Assembly (NCBI RefSeq): GCF_018623055.1
Contig: NZ_CP076019.1
Span: 2,914,001 to 2,978,000 of the forward strand
Source: Halorubrum sp. 2020YC2
Lineage (GTDB): Archaea; Halobacteriota; Halobacteria; Halobacteriales; Haloferacaceae
Length of the DNA stretch: 64,000 bases
Direction of reading: 5' to 3'
Below are positions 37,316 through 47,111 of this stretch, in pieces; within the stretch, counting starts at the first letter, position 1; each line of letters opens with the position of its first letter. The notes below the pieces were generated by a model. It saw only the letters and a list, made by a program, of their open reading frames with translations. It did not search any database and was not told where the DNA came from. A program made the translations under genes and the position numbers.

Positions 37316-37737
37316 GGCTTCCGGCGCTCGATGACCGCGAGGATCTCGGCCAGCTGTCCGAGCGTCATCGCGGTCCGCCCCTCCAACGCCTGTTGGACCT
37401 CCTGCCCGGTGAGGTCGGCGTCGATCTTCGCGGCGATCGCGTCGACGTCGAGGACCGCGGTCGCCATCCCCATCAACAGGTGGTCGCGGACCTCCGCCAC
37501 CATCCCGTCGGCGCCGCGGTCCGGGTTCGCCGCCGCGAGGACGGCAGCGCCGTCCGCGAGCGTGAGCGCCGCGACGTCTCCGTCGCGGAGGGCGGCCGCG
37601 TCCGCCTCGCTCAGCCCGATTTCGCTGACGAGCCGATCGCTCTCGACGCCCGCCGCCGCCTCTGAAACCAGCGTCTCGAAGGCGGCGAGCAGGTCCGCCG
37701 CGGCCGGCTCGTCGGCGTCGACGACCTCGTGGAACAT
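37312..37737 (-). CDS. DUF5791-like haloarchaeal protein
   Basis: 141 residues, acidic and helical (MFHEVVDADEPAAADLLAAF), ending QALEGRTAMTLGQLAEILAV. I associate this with the haloarchaeal family called DUF5791 from memory. Forms an operon with the SDR gene (ATGA overlap). No motif suggests an activity. Confidence 0.65.
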   Translation of the reverse strand: MFHEVVDADEPAAADLLAAFETLVSEAAAGVESDRLVSEIGLSEADAAALRDGDVAALTLADGAAVLAAANPDRGADGMVAEVRDHLLMGMATAVLDVDAIAAKIDADLTGQEVQQALEGRTAMTLGQLAEILAVIERRKP

Positions 37738-37826
37738 ACCGCCACTCGGTCGCCGCGTCTCAAAACGCCTGCGGTCGGGCGCGTCGCGCTCGGCTCCGTC
37801 CTCGCCGCCGTCCACCACCCGACCGC

Positions 37827-40800
37827 TCACGTCCCGGTACACGCGTCGGCCTCCCCGGGCGACGCGGTCAGCGGTCCGGGACACGGCCAGCCGCCAGACG
37901 TCTCCTCGCGCGTTCCGTCGACGTCCCCGACGCCCGGCGGCCCGGCGGGGACGGCCACGACGACGACCGTCCGCGTCTCGAACGCGACCGGCTCCGTCGC
38001 GCCGAGCGCGACCGACTCGCCGTTCACGTCGACGCTGACCCCGCCGGACTCTCGGACGTACTCGAAGGGACGGTCGGGCGTCCCCACGTTCGCGCGAAGC
38101 GCGAACCGCGGGTATTCGCCGCGGACCTCCACGTTCCACGCGTTGACCGTCGCCACCCAGTATCCCGGAACCGGCGTCACCGGCAGCCCGGCCCCGACGC
38201 TCCGGACCGGCTTCGGGACCCGGTCGTCGGGCACCGACCCGACCGCCTCCTTCGCGCGGCCTTCGATCGCCGACTCGACCTCGTCTCGGCGGACCGCCCG
38301 CGACGCGGTCGTGGTCGCGTCGACGAAACGAGCCGGAACGCGGACCGCGTCGCGCCCGGCCGCCGTCCGCGCCTCGACGCGGAGGTGCGCCGCGAGTCCG
38401 ATCCGCTCGGTCCTCGACAGCGCGCCGACCCGCGCCGCCTCGCTCGCGACGCGGTCCGGGTACTCGCCCTCACCGACCGCCACCGCCCGCTCACCCACCG
38501 AGTCGTACGCGGACGCGGCGCTCTCCAGCGCGGCTCGCCGCTGCTCGCGCGAGAGGTCGGTCCGGTCCGCGAGCCGCTCCGCGAGCGCGTCGTCGACGCG
38601 CCGCAGCGAGGCGTCGATCCGGCCGGCGAGCGCCCGCCGGTCGGCCCGGAGGTCGTCATCGCCGTCGGCCGCGAGCGCCTCGTCCGCCGCGAGGAGCGAG
38701 CGTCCAGCGACGCCGAGACGGACCGTGTCGTCGGTGCCGAGGATCCGGTCCGCGATCCCACCGGAGACGTCGCTGTACGGGAGGGTGACGTAGTTCACGT
38801 TCCGGGTCGCGAGCGGCCGCGTCGTCGTGCCGTCGACGCCCTCGACGCGCTCGCCGTCGACCGCCGTCCGCGGGAGGTATCCCGGCGACCCCTCCGGGGC
38901 GAACGTGACCTCGCCGCCCGGTCCCCCGTCCCCGACGGCGTAGGTCCCGGGGTCGCGGGCGGCCTCGCGGCTGGCGATCACCTGCCCCACCGGCGGTCCG
39001 CCGAACGCGTCGTTCACCCGGTCTAACACCCCTTCGGTCGCTGCGCTCCGCTCTTCGGCGGCCGACTCGAGTTCCCCGATCACGGCGTCGAGGTACGCGA
39101 CGCGAGCGGCGATCTGTCCCCGCTCGACGGCGCCCTCGTACCGTCGCGGCGCGTCGCGGAGCGCGTCCCGCCGCTCTCGCACGGTCGCCGCAAGGTCCCG
39201 GTACGGGGTCGACTCGCCGGCCGCGGCGTCGGTCATCGACGCCTCGGTCTCCAGGTCGCGGACGCGCTCCGACAGCGACGCGACGTCCGCCGCGATCCGG
39301 TCGCGGTCCGCCTGCGAGCGGTCGCCGTACACGACCGTCGACCGCGTCTCGTCCCCGCCCTCGACGGCGTCGCGCGCCAGCCGGTCGACGTCGCCGTCCG
39401 TCTCGACGTTCAGCTCCGCCCTCGCGGCGGCCGGCGCGTCGGAGAGGTCCGGCCCGTCGACGTCGCGGCCGTCCGCGGCGCCGAACGTCGCCGTCGGCCT
39501 GTCGGGCGCGTCGTCCCGCGGCGCGTACGTTCCGGTCACCGAGACCCGGACGCGGTACCGGTCCGTCGCCTCGTCCCGCGTCACGGTGCGGTCGACGCTC
39601 ACGTTCCGAACCGTTCCGTTCGGTCCCCGCTCGACGACCCGTCGCTCCCACGTCGCGGTCGCCGCGCGCTCAACGACGACCTCCCGGGTCGCGCCGCCGA
39701 ACGACACCGACTCGCCGGCCGACACCGTCTCGCCGTCGGTCCCAGAACCGAGGTCGCTTCCGCCCGCGACGCGGACCCGCTCTGTCCGAGACTCGTCGAC
39801 CCGCCGCCAGGGCTCCGAGAGCAGCGATCGGGGACGGCCCGGCGTCAGGCGTCCCCCGTCGCGGACCCTCGTGGTCTCGGTCGACGCGGTCGCCTCGACG
39901 CGATGGCTCCGTCGCACGATCTCCGAGAGGTCGCCGTGGACCCGGGCCACGGCCCGGTCGGCCGCCTGCCCGACCTCAACCGACGCGGTCTCGCTCGTCG
40001 GGTCCGCCGACGGACCGAACGCCGCGTCCTCGCTCGCGGTCCGGTCTCCGGCGGACGTCGAACCCTCTCCGTCGCTCTCTCTCGTCGGTGTCGGCGCTCC
40101 GAGGACGGCGTCCGTCCAAGAGGCCTCGCGGACGCCAGTCGGTGACAGCAGATCGGTCACGCCGGTCTGAGCGGTCGCGCGGGCGACGCCGCCGCGCGCG
40201 TCGGGATCGCTGGTTCCGAACACGTCCCGCTGGACGCGCACGATACCGGCGTTGGTCGACAGCTCCACGTGCCGGTTCGCGACGACGTTCTCGACGGGCG
40301 CCCCGGCGTACTGGCCGTAGCCTCGCGCCCACGCCATCGCGTAGAGGCTCGCGGTGATCTGCCGGCCGAGTCCCGCTCCTTCGACGGGTCCGCGGTTGAG
40401 CCGCGCCTCGAATCGCTCGGTCCGCTCGTGGGCGGCCAGCGTCGGGACGGCGACGGTGACGGTCCGCCGCCGCGTCCGGTTCACGACGGTGCGGCCGTCC
40501 CGCGTCGCGGTCGTCGCGACGCTGTCGAACGAGACGCGAACCGCAGTCCCGTTTGCGACCGGTTCGATCCGGACCCGCTCGCGCGCGGCGACGAGGTCGT
40601 CCGCCGAGGCGACGGCCGGCAGTGAGGCGTTCGCCTCGACGGCGCCGGCGTCGCTCTCGACCGCGCGCAGCGCCTCGGCCCCGGCGATCGCGAGCCGGAT
40701 CCGGAACGCGTCCTCGAAGGCCGACCCCTCGCGGACCGCCCGCGACCCCGACCCGTCCGGCGCGCGTGTTACCGGGTCGGCCGCCGCGTCGTGGGCCGCC

Positions 40801-41042
40801 TCCCGCGCCGCGCTCCTGAGCGCAGCCGTGGCGTCGGCGTCGACTCGCTCCACCGCGCGTTCGACGCGGCGGTCCTCACCGACGAGCCCCTGCTCGGCAA
40901 GGCCCGCGGCGTACGCCGAACTCGTCACGAGCAACAGCACGCCGACGAGCGCGAAGGGGACTCGCGCCCGCTCGTCGACGGTGAACGTCCGGGAACGTCC
41001 CCCCTTCCGCGACCGCTCGCGGGGTCCTCGTCCCACGCTCAC
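37827..41042 (-). CDS. 1,071-residue pilus-operon protein (DUF7286-like)
   Basis: Starts at GTG 41042 overlapping the upstream stop (GTGA). After a basic N-terminus comes one transmembrane helix (FALVGVLLLVTSSAYAAG, about 30-47), followed by a very long extracytoplasmic region rich in Asp, Arg, Thr and Val with several helical stretches, and a hydrophobic segment near the end (TRTVVVVAVPAGPPG). It resembles the large partner protein found in haloarchaeal PilB/PilC operons (family I recall as DUF7286). Probably a pilus assembly or surface component. Longest gene in the window and last of the operon. Confidence 0.75.
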   Translation of the reverse strand: MSVGRGPRERSRKGGRSRTFTVDERARVPFALVGVLLLVTSSAYAAGLAEQGLVGEDRRVERAVERVDADATAALRSAAREAAHDAAADPVTRAPDGSGSRAVREGSAFEDAFRIRLAIAGAEALRAVESDAGAVEANASLPAVASADDLVAARERVRIEPVANGTAVRVSFDSVATTATRDGRTVVNRTRRRTVTVAVPTLAAHERTERFEARLNRGPVEGAGLGRQITASLYAMAWARGYGQYAGAPVENVVANRHVELSTNAGIVRVQRDVFGTSDPDARGGVARATAQTGVTDLLSPTGVREASWTDAVLGAPTPTRESDGEGSTSAGDRTASEDAAFGPSADPTSETASVEVGQAADRAVARVHGDLSEIVRRSHRVEATASTETTRVRDGGRLTPGRPRSLLSEPWRRVDESRTERVRVAGGSDLGSGTDGETVSAGESVSFGGATREVVVERAATATWERRVVERGPNGTVRNVSVDRTVTRDEATDRYRVRVSVTGTYAPRDDAPDRPTATFGAADGRDVDGPDLSDAPAAARAELNVETDGDVDRLARDAVEGGDETRSTVVYGDRSQADRDRIAADVASLSERVRDLETEASMTDAAAGESTPYRDLAATVRERRDALRDAPRRYEGAVERGQIAARVAYLDAVIGELESAAEERSAATEGVLDRVNDAFGGPPVGQVIASREAARDPGTYAVGDGGPGGEVTFAPEGSPGYLPRTAVDGERVEGVDGTTTRPLATRNVNYVTLPYSDVSGGIADRILGTDDTVRLGVAGRSLLAADEALAADGDDDLRADRRALAGRIDASLRRVDDALAERLADRTDLSREQRRAALESAASAYDSVGERAVAVGEGEYPDRVASEAARVGALSRTERIGLAAHLRVEARTAAGRDAVRVPARFVDATTTASRAVRRDEVESAIEGRAKEAVGSVPDDRVPKPVRSVGAGLPVTPVPGYWVATVNAWNVEVRGEYPRFALRANVGTPDRPFEYVRESGGVSVDVNGESVALGATEPVAFETRTVVVVAVPAGPPGVGDVDGTREETSGGWPCPGPLTASPGEADACTGT

Positions 41043-41752
41043 CACCTCCGGACGATTATCCGGACGGAACGTCCCGACGACCCGGCCGCACCGATGTCGC
41101 CGCCGATTTCGGCCGGTATCGGCTGTCCGACGACCGCGGCGGTCACGTCCGCGTTCCGCGGCGGCTCGGGGCCGACGGCGACCGGGTTCGCGGGATCGGT
41201 CGCCTCGCTCTTCGAACTCCTCTCGTCGACTCCCCAGTCCGGTACCGCGTGATCGGCTATCGGTCCGGGATACGGCGACTCCTCCATCCACTCGGGACGG
41301 GACCCGTCGTCCGCCTGGAACGCGGGGAACCCGTCCACGTTCGTCGCCGTCGCGGTCGTGATCGGATCGGACGAGCCGTCGTCTTCTGCCGGACCGCCGT
41401 GACCGTCCGCGGTCGATCCACCGGCCTCCGCCACCGTCACGTCGACCCGCGTCCGCGGTCCGAGGCCCGTCCGGACGGCCTCCGTCGCCCTGCGGGCGAA
41501 CGCCCCATCCGCGTCCCGACCGGCGAGCAGCGCGAGCAGCTCCGCGCGGGTCGCGTGGACGCGCCGCGTCCCGTTCGGCGCGTCGGCGTCGGAGTACGCC
41601 ACGGTCGCGGTCTCGGTGACGAGCCGGTCCGCCGCGTCGCTTGCGCTCTGGTGGCCGGGCCCCCCTGCGTCGCTCGCGCCGAGCGCGACGACGCTGGCGG
41701 AGACGCAGAGGAGCAGCAGGGTCACGTCGAGGACGGTGCTGGTCACCGCCAC
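41039..41752 (-). CDS. pilus-operon accessory protein (DUF7284-like)
   Basis: 237 residues from GTG 41752. One N-terminal hydrophobic helix (STVLDVTLLLLCVSASVVAL) like a pseudopilin or TadE-type membrane anchor, then an acidic extracytoplasmic domain ending RSVRIIVRRW. Overlaps its upstream neighbour by 10 bases and the next gene by four. Predicted minor pilin-like component; identity inferred from context. Confidence 0.7.
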   Translation of the reverse strand: MAVTSTVLDVTLLLLCVSASVVALGASDAGGPGHQSASDAADRLVTETATVAYSDADAPNGTRRVHATRAELLALLAGRDADGAFARRATEAVRTGLGPRTRVDVTVAEAGGSTADGHGGPAEDDGSSDPITTATATNVDGFPAFQADDGSRPEWMEESPYPGPIADHAVPDWGVDERSSKSEATDPANPVAVGPEPPRNADVTAAVVGQPIPAEIGGDIGAAGSSGRSVRIIVRRW

Positions 41753-42207
41753 ACCACCGCCCGAAGCGTTCCGCGCACGTTCTCTCCGGGCGCCACCCGG
41801 ACCGTAACCCGGCGCTCCGCGACCGCGACCGCCTCCGCCGATCGGACTCTCGGCGGTCCCGGGGCGTCCGGACCCGACGCCGCCAGCCAGCGCTCGCCGT
41901 CCGCCTCCAGTTCGACCGCGGCCGCCGTCCCCGGGACCTTGACGTTCCGCATCCGGGTCGGGTCGACGACGCCCCCGACGGCGGTCGCTCGCTCGACGCG
42001 GTCGAGCGCCGACTCCGCAGCCTCCCGAGACCGATCGGGCGCGGCGTCGCCGAGCGCGCCGGCGTACAGCCCCAACGCGAGGCCGACGACGAGCACCGCG
42101 ACGAGCGCGGCGATCGGTTCGACGGCCGCGCGGTCGGCAGTCGAGAACTGGGCGGTGGGGCCCCCGCAGGCCTCCGGCGCATCCGTGGTCGTTCGATCTC
42201 GCGTCAC
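41743..42207 (-). CDS. pilus-operon accessory protein (DUF7285-like), pseudopilin layout
   Basis: 154 residues from GTG 42207, five bases downstream of the previous stop. The N-terminus has STADRAAVEPIAALVAVLVV, i.e. a short basic/polar leader followed by a hydrophobic helix containing a Glu near its start, like TadE/pilin-like proteins. The C-terminal part is a small beta-rich domain ending RGTLRAVVWR. Confidence 0.7.
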   Translation of the reverse strand: MTRDRTTTDAPEACGGPTAQFSTADRAAVEPIAALVAVLVVGLALGLYAGALGDAAPDRSREAAESALDRVERATAVGGVVDPTRMRNVKVPGTAAAVELEADGERWLAASGPDAPGPPRVRSAEAVAVAERRVTVRVAPGENVRGTLRAVVWR

Positions 42208-42211
42208 GGGT

Positions 42212-42706
42212 TTACCCGACGAGCGTGACGCGGACGTCCCCGTAGTGAACCCGCCGGACCGTGAGTCGGTCCGGGGCTCGGACCCACTCCGCGTCGGCCG
42301 CCCTCGCGCGCTCGGCCGCCGCGGCGAACGACGCCGGGTCGTCGAACGTGGCGTCGGGAGGAACGCCGTCGAGCACGCGCCGAAGCCGCGCGTCAGTCGT
42401 CGCGTTCGGCGCCGCTCCCGGCCGCACCACCGGTGTGATCTGCGGGGCGGTGAGCGCTGCGTGTGCCGTTCCGCCGTCACCGTCAAGCGAGACGGAGCCG
42501 TCCGTGAGTCGAAGCCGGTCCGCCGCGATGCCGTGTTCGGCCGTCGCGGGATACTCTCCGTCGGCAACCGAGTCGACGGTGCGCGCGACGCCGTCGGCGT
42601 CGGGCGGCGGCGAGGCGGGGAACGACGCGGCCACCCCGGCGGTCGCGACGCTCACCACGGCCAGGCCGAGCCACGCGTACGTGGCGTCGAGGTTCGTCTC
42701 GAACAC
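42212..42706 (-). CDS. pilus-operon accessory protein (DUF7283-like)
   Basis: 164 residues: MFETNLDATYAWLGLAVVSV opens a single hydrophobic helix, followed by an acidic extracytoplasmic domain ending RRVHYGDVRVTLVG. Starts 83 bases downstream of pilC. Same layout as the two following genes, so these are likely a set of minor pilins or assembly subunits. Confidence 0.7.
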   Translation of the reverse strand: MFETNLDATYAWLGLAVVSVATAGVAASFPASPPPDADGVARTVDSVADGEYPATAEHGIAADRLRLTDGSVSLDGDGGTAHAALTAPQITPVVRPGAAPNATTDARLRRVLDGVPPDATFDDPASFAAAAERARAADAEWVRAPDRLTVRRVHYGDVRVTLVG

Positions 42707-42789
42707 GGGCCGGCTGGCCGCGGCTTCGCATATAAACTATCGCCGGAAGCGGGCGGTCCGCTCGCCGTCCGGTCTCCGGCGGCGACCCC

Positions 42790-44589
42790 TCAAAACAGGA
42801 GTCCGGCCCCGGCGAACGCGACGAGGAACGTCCCGGTGGCGGTCGGCAGCGCGATGCCGATGCGGTACGCCACCAGCGTCCGGTCGAACCCGCGCTCCAA
42901 GCCGGTCGCCAGCCCGGTGAGGAGCGCGGCGAGCAGCAGCACGTACGTCCCCACGATCCGCCCGAGCACCGGGACCGACAGCGCTCCCGCGCCGCCGGGC
43001 CCGCCGCGTCCGCCGCCGGCCGCGCCGCCACCGCCGGCCGTCATGCCGCCTTCCGTGCCCAGACCGCTGCCACCGAGCGCGTCGGCGCCCGCGGCCGCGC
43101 CGGCCCCGAGGCTCCCGACGTCCGTGGCGTCGATCCCCGTCGCGAGCGCGACGGTCGCCCCGCCAACGAGCGGCGCGAACACCGCCGCGGTGTTCGAGAG
43201 CGTCCCCGTCACGGTCGCCAGCTGGCGCCGGGCGTCGCGTTCGAGGTCGCGGAGCGACTCCAGCTGGTCCGCGAGCTCCAACAGCACGTCGCCGGCGGGT
43301 CGCCCCTCCCGCGCGGCGACCGCGAGCAACGCGACCGCACCGCGGAGCCTCGGCGACGGGACGTCCGCCGCCGGGCCGCCCCGCCCGAGGAACGCCTCGC
43401 GGACGCCGACCCGCAGCGTGTCGCTGCGTCGCCCGGCGCGCTCGAACAGGTCTCCAGTCGCGCCGTCGAGCCGCTCGCCCGCGTTCGCGACCGCGGTCTC
43501 GACGGCGACGCCCTCCGCCACGTCGCCGCCGATCACGGTCATCGCGTCCGGGAGGCCCCGCTCGACCTCGCGGACGTCGGCCAGCACGGCCCGCCGCGGT
43601 CGAGCGAGGACGAACAGCGCGCTCCCGGCGCCGACGCCGACCCCGGCGACCGGCCACGCCCACGCCGCGACGGCCCGCGCGACGACGACGGCCGCCGCGG
43701 CGCCGAGGGCGCAGCCGACGAGCAGCGCCCGCCCGCGCCGGTCCGGTACGTCCGGATGCCCTCCGTCGATCTCCGGCGGCGGAAACGCGACCGGCCGACG
43801 CGAGAGCAGCCACGCCGAGGCGGCGATCAGCCCGCCGGGGAGCGCGACGAGGTACACTCCGGCGACGATCTCGGGGCCGATCGCGACGCCGGCGGCGGCG
43901 CCCGCGGGCAGCAGCGCGATGAGCGCCAAGGGGAGCAACACGCCGAACGCGTACAGCGCGGAGATCGGTCCCCGAACCGCGCCGACGAACGACGCGAGCC
44001 GGTCCGTCGTCCCCGATATCGTCGCGTCGAGCGCGCGGTCCAGACACCGTCCGCGGCGTTCCGCCGGGGCGGTCGCCGCGGTCCGGACGAGCGCCGCGGC
44101 GCGGTCGATCGCCGGGAACCACGGGCGCCACTCCCGCGCGAACGCCTGAAGGCCGCTCGTCGGACCGTCCGCGCTCCCGCGCTCGTGCCGAGAGAGCGCC
44201 GCGGCCAGCGGGCCGTCGCCCGTCCGGGCGGCGAACTCCACCGCGCGCTCCGTCGAGGGGTCGAGCCGCATCCGCAACACGAGTCGCCCGACGAGTCCCG
44301 GCGCCGCGCCGAGGGCCCGCGTCCGCCGGAGCGAGGCGAGCCACACCGGCGCTCGGTGGATCGCGTGTACCGCGCCGACGGCGGCGGCCAACCCTGCCGA
44401 TGCCGCGGCGGCCGCGCCGGCGACGGCCGCCACGACGACCGTGACGACCCCGCCGAGGGCGACGCCGCCCCAATAGCCGAGGGCGACGACGCGCTCCGCG
44501 GAGCGGTCCCACCCGAGGAACGCGACCGCACGTCGGAGCTCGTCGGACGCGGTCGATTCGCCCGAGAGTCCCCACGAGTCCTCCGTCAT
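42790..44589 (-). CDS. pilC: PilC/TadC-type inner-membrane platform protein (T2SSF family)
   Basis: 599 residues with two T2SSF-like halves, each a cytoplasmic helical domain followed by paired transmembrane segments (ALYAFGVLLPLALIALLPAG; RIVGTYVLLLAALLTGLATG). A glycine-rich low-complexity stretch (about 495-525) lies before the last helices. It overlaps the ATPase gene by four bases (ATGA). Platform on which PilB acts to assemble pili. Confidence 0.88.
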   Translation of the reverse strand: MTEDSWGLSGESTASDELRRAVAFLGWDRSAERVVALGYWGGVALGGVVTVVVAAVAGAAAAASAGLAAAVGAVHAIHRAPVWLASLRRTRALGAAPGLVGRLVLRMRLDPSTERAVEFAARTGDGPLAAALSRHERGSADGPTSGLQAFAREWRPWFPAIDRAAALVRTAATAPAERRGRCLDRALDATISGTTDRLASFVGAVRGPISALYAFGVLLPLALIALLPAGAAAGVAIGPEIVAGVYLVALPGGLIAASAWLLSRRPVAFPPPEIDGGHPDVPDRRGRALLVGCALGAAAAVVVARAVAAWAWPVAGVGVGAGSALFVLARPRRAVLADVREVERGLPDAMTVIGGDVAEGVAVETAVANAGERLDGATGDLFERAGRRSDTLRVGVREAFLGRGGPAADVPSPRLRGAVALLAVAAREGRPAGDVLLELADQLESLRDLERDARRQLATVTGTLSNTAAVFAPLVGGATVALATGIDATDVGSLGAGAAAGADALGGSGLGTEGGMTAGGGGAAGGGRGGPGGAGALSVPVLGRIVGTYVLLLAALLTGLATGLERGFDRTLVAYRIGIALPTATGTFLVAFAGAGLLF

Positions 44590-46565
44590 CGTCCCCCTCC
44601 GTCGGAGCCGGCGCTCCCGTCGTCGCGCTCGTCGCCCCCGGCGTACCGGCTCGGGGCGATCCGCCCCGCTCGAACCGCCTCGCTGATCCGCTCGCTCCGA
44701 CGGTCGACGGCATCTCGAACCGCCGCGTACGACTCGTCCGACCCGGCGAGCCCGTCGATAAGCCGGCTCTCGCCGCGGTCGATCCGGCCCGTTGCGACGA
44801 GCCCCCGCTCCGTCCGCTCGAACAGCGGATCGAAGCTCACGCCGCCGTCGCGGCCGCCGACCTCGACGATCGACTCGACGCGGTGGGAGTCGAGGACCGC
44901 GATCACGTCGGTCGCGGCGAACGACGAGCGGGCCACCCCGAGGTCGGTGACGACGCGCTCCTCGACCGCCCCCGGGTCCTGGCCGTGGATCGTCCCGAGC
45001 ACTGTCTCGCCGGCGGCGCCGACGCGCATCGCCTCGTACAGCGCCCGCGCCTCCTCGCCGCGCACCTCGCCGACGCTGATCGCCCCGCCGCCCATGCGGA
45101 GCGCCGTCCGCACCGCGTCCGCCGGCGCCAGCTCCGCCCCGTCCCCGACACGGAGGCGCTGGACGTCCCGGCCGGCGTCGGCGAGCGCCTCTACTGGGAG
45201 CTCCGGCGTGTCCTCGATCGCGATGGCCCGCGTCTCCGCAGGCAGTTCCCAGAGCAGCGACCCGAGGGCCGTCGTCTTCCCGGCCGCCCGCCCCCCGGCG
45301 ATCAGGCCGGTCACGCCGCGCTCGACGGCGACCGACAGCAGGCCGGCCGCCGCCGGCGTGAGCGTGTCGACGGACACCAGCCGCGCGAGCGTCCACGCCT
45401 CCGGATCGCCCCGCCGAAACGTGAACGAGAGGCCGTCGCTCGCGGGCGCCGTGGCCGCGGCGACCCTGACCCGACCGGTCTCCGACTCGATCGTCGCGTC
45501 GAGCGTCGGGGTCGCCCGCGAGAACGCCCGACCGCTCGACCGACGCAGCCGCGACGCGAGCGTGGCGGCCCCCTCCGGTGGGAGCCGCACGTTCGTTCGG
45601 CAGCGCTCCCCGTCGAGGACGACGCGCAGGGGGTTCTCCGCGACTGGCGCCGTCACCGTCGCGTCGCTCACCCGCTCGTCGGCGAAGACGTGCTCGAACG
45701 CGCCGTAGCCGTGGGTGTGTCGCCGCAGGATCTCGGTGAGGTCTGCGACTGGCTCGTCGCCGTCGGCGGCCGCCCGCACCGCCCGCCCGGGCGCCCTGTC
45801 TCCGCCGGCCGGATCGTCGAGCAGCCGCTCTCGGGCGGCGGCCAGCGTCGTCACGCTCTCGGCGTCAAGGTCGGCGGTCGGCGGCGTGAGGTGGTACGTC
45901 CGCAGCGAGTCGTCGCCCTCGTACAGCCGCACTGTCGCCCCGGTCGACACCGTCCAGCGGTCGGTCAGCGTCGCGCCCGGCGGCGGCGCGGCTGCGACGC
46001 GCGCGGTCGCCGCCGTCGGGCCGACGTGCGCCCGAAGGCTCTCCGCTACCCCGCGGTCTCCGTCGGCCTCGACCGGTCCGCCCGTGACGTCCGCGACCGC
46101 CGACAACAGCCCCGTCTCGGTCGCGATTCGCTCCGCGGGCCCCGCGCGTCCGCTCGCCTCCCTCGCCGCACCGATCGGGTCGCAGGTCACCCGGTCGGCC
46201 AGCCGCTCCTCGTGGAACGCGATCCGCTCGCGGAACCGTCCGGCCGCGACCAAGAGATCGGCCGCACTGTCGGCGTAAGAGCGCTCTCGGCCGCGGTGTC
46301 GAGTTCTGATCACGTCGACGTCGCGGTCGCTGAGCGCCGCGACGACGGTCGCGAGGCAGTCCGCGCTGGCTGCGAGGTCGCCGCGACCGGGACAGTCGTC
46401 CGCGTCGACGTCGAGAACGCTCCGGTCCTCGACGCCCGTTCCGACGGGCTCGCGAAACGTCGGTTCACACCGGCACGCGTCGGGGTCCGCGCCGGTCCAC
46501 GGGAGCACGCGGAGCGGCGTCCCGCCGGCGTCGCCGGCGATCCGCCCGGTGAGATCGAGGTTCAT
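44586..46565 (-). CDS. pilB: PilB-type secretion ATPase (type IV pilus / archaellum FlaI-like)
   Basis: 659 residues. N-terminal domain of unknown partner contacts, then the core ATPase: Walker A GGRAAGKTTALGS (about 424), Asp box AIEDTPELPVE, Walker B region GGGAISVGEVRGEEARALYE and His box TVLGTIHGQDPGAVEERV. Powers assembly of adhesion pili or a related filament. The Walker A lacks the usual GSG spacing but keeps GKT. A TTTATAA element about 24 bases before ATG implies a leaderless transcript and marks the operon promoter. Confidence 0.9.
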   Translation of the reverse strand: MNLDLTGRIAGDAGGTPLRVLPWTGADPDACRCEPTFREPVGTGVEDRSVLDVDADDCPGRGDLAASADCLATVVAALSDRDVDVIRTRHRGRERSYADSAADLLVAAGRFRERIAFHEERLADRVTCDPIGAAREASGRAGPAERIATETGLLSAVADVTGGPVEADGDRGVAESLRAHVGPTAATARVAAAPPPGATLTDRWTVSTGATVRLYEGDDSLRTYHLTPPTADLDAESVTTLAAARERLLDDPAGGDRAPGRAVRAAADGDEPVADLTEILRRHTHGYGAFEHVFADERVSDATVTAPVAENPLRVVLDGERCRTNVRLPPEGAATLASRLRRSSGRAFSRATPTLDATIESETGRVRVAAATAPASDGLSFTFRRGDPEAWTLARLVSVDTLTPAAAGLLSVAVERGVTGLIAGGRAAGKTTALGSLLWELPAETRAIAIEDTPELPVEALADAGRDVQRLRVGDGAELAPADAVRTALRMGGGAISVGEVRGEEARALYEAMRVGAAGETVLGTIHGQDPGAVEERVVTDLGVARSSFAATDVIAVLDSHRVESIVEVGGRDGGVSFDPLFERTERGLVATGRIDRGESRLIDGLAGSDESYAAVRDAVDRRSERISEAVRAGRIAPSRYAGGDERDDGSAGSDGGGR

Positions 46566-46588
46566 GGCGGCGGTGGCCGCGGCATCGG

Positions 46589-46598
46589 TTATAAATAA
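46589..46598 (-). promoter_or_regulatory. TATA box of the pilB operon
   Basis: ATTATTTATAA on the minus strand, about 24-34 bases before the pilB start at 46565. The distance predicts transcription starting at or very near the ATG, typical of leaderless haloarchaeal genes. Confidence 0.6.
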
Positions 46599-46639
46599 TC
46601 GCCCGCTCGGTGGTCCGACCCGACCCTCCTCTCCACGCC

Positions 46640-47104
46640 TCACCCGACGCGACTGATCCGGATCGTCGGCCCGCCGTCGTCGACGTATCGGACGCGGACG
46701 CGGCTCGCTCCGCCCGGCCGGAGTTCGACCGGCGCGTCGACGAGGTCGACGGCCGCCTCGGCCGGACCCGTTCCGATCCGGAACTCCCGCGCCGGACCGC
46801 CGTCGATCCGCCACGCGAGCGCGACGCCGTCCGGCCGCTCCGCCGACTCAGCGAGGGCGACGCGGTCGAGGTCGGCCGCGGCGAACCCGGTCGGAACTCG
46901 GACGATGACGGTCGTCTGCGCCGCCATCGCGGGGTCGCTCACGGGTGTCGACCCGGCCACGACGCCGCCGATCGCCCGCTCCAGCCGATCGGCTTCGGCG
47001 CCGACCCGCTCCGCCGTCGTCGCGGTCCGCGCCGACTCGACCGCCGGCATCGACGCCGTCAGCAGCGCGACCGCGACGAGGACGGTGAGAACTACCCGGA
47101 TCAC
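46640..47104 (-). CDS. pilus-region accessory protein (DUF7311-like)
   Basis: 154 residues with an N-terminal signal-like helix (MIRVVLTVLVAVALLTASMP) and an extracytoplasmic domain ending GGPTIRISRVG. Seven bases downstream of the coiled-coil gene and directly upstream of pilB on the same strand. Pilus accessory role is inferred. Confidence 0.7.
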   Translation of the reverse strand: MIRVVLTVLVAVALLTASMPAVESARTATTAERVGAEADRLERAIGGVVAGSTPVSDPAMAAQTTVIVRVPTGFAAADLDRVALAESAERPDGVALAWRIDGGPAREFRIGTGPAEAAVDLVDAPVELRPGGASRVRVRYVDDGGPTIRISRVG

Positions 47105-47111
47105 GGCGCGC

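Noticed and set aside
41043-42182. Upstream 380-codon extension of the 1,071-residue pilus protein
   Set aside because: It would overlap two real genes in other frames and is Arg-rich shadow sequence; GTG at 41042 has a GTGA coupling to the upstream stop.
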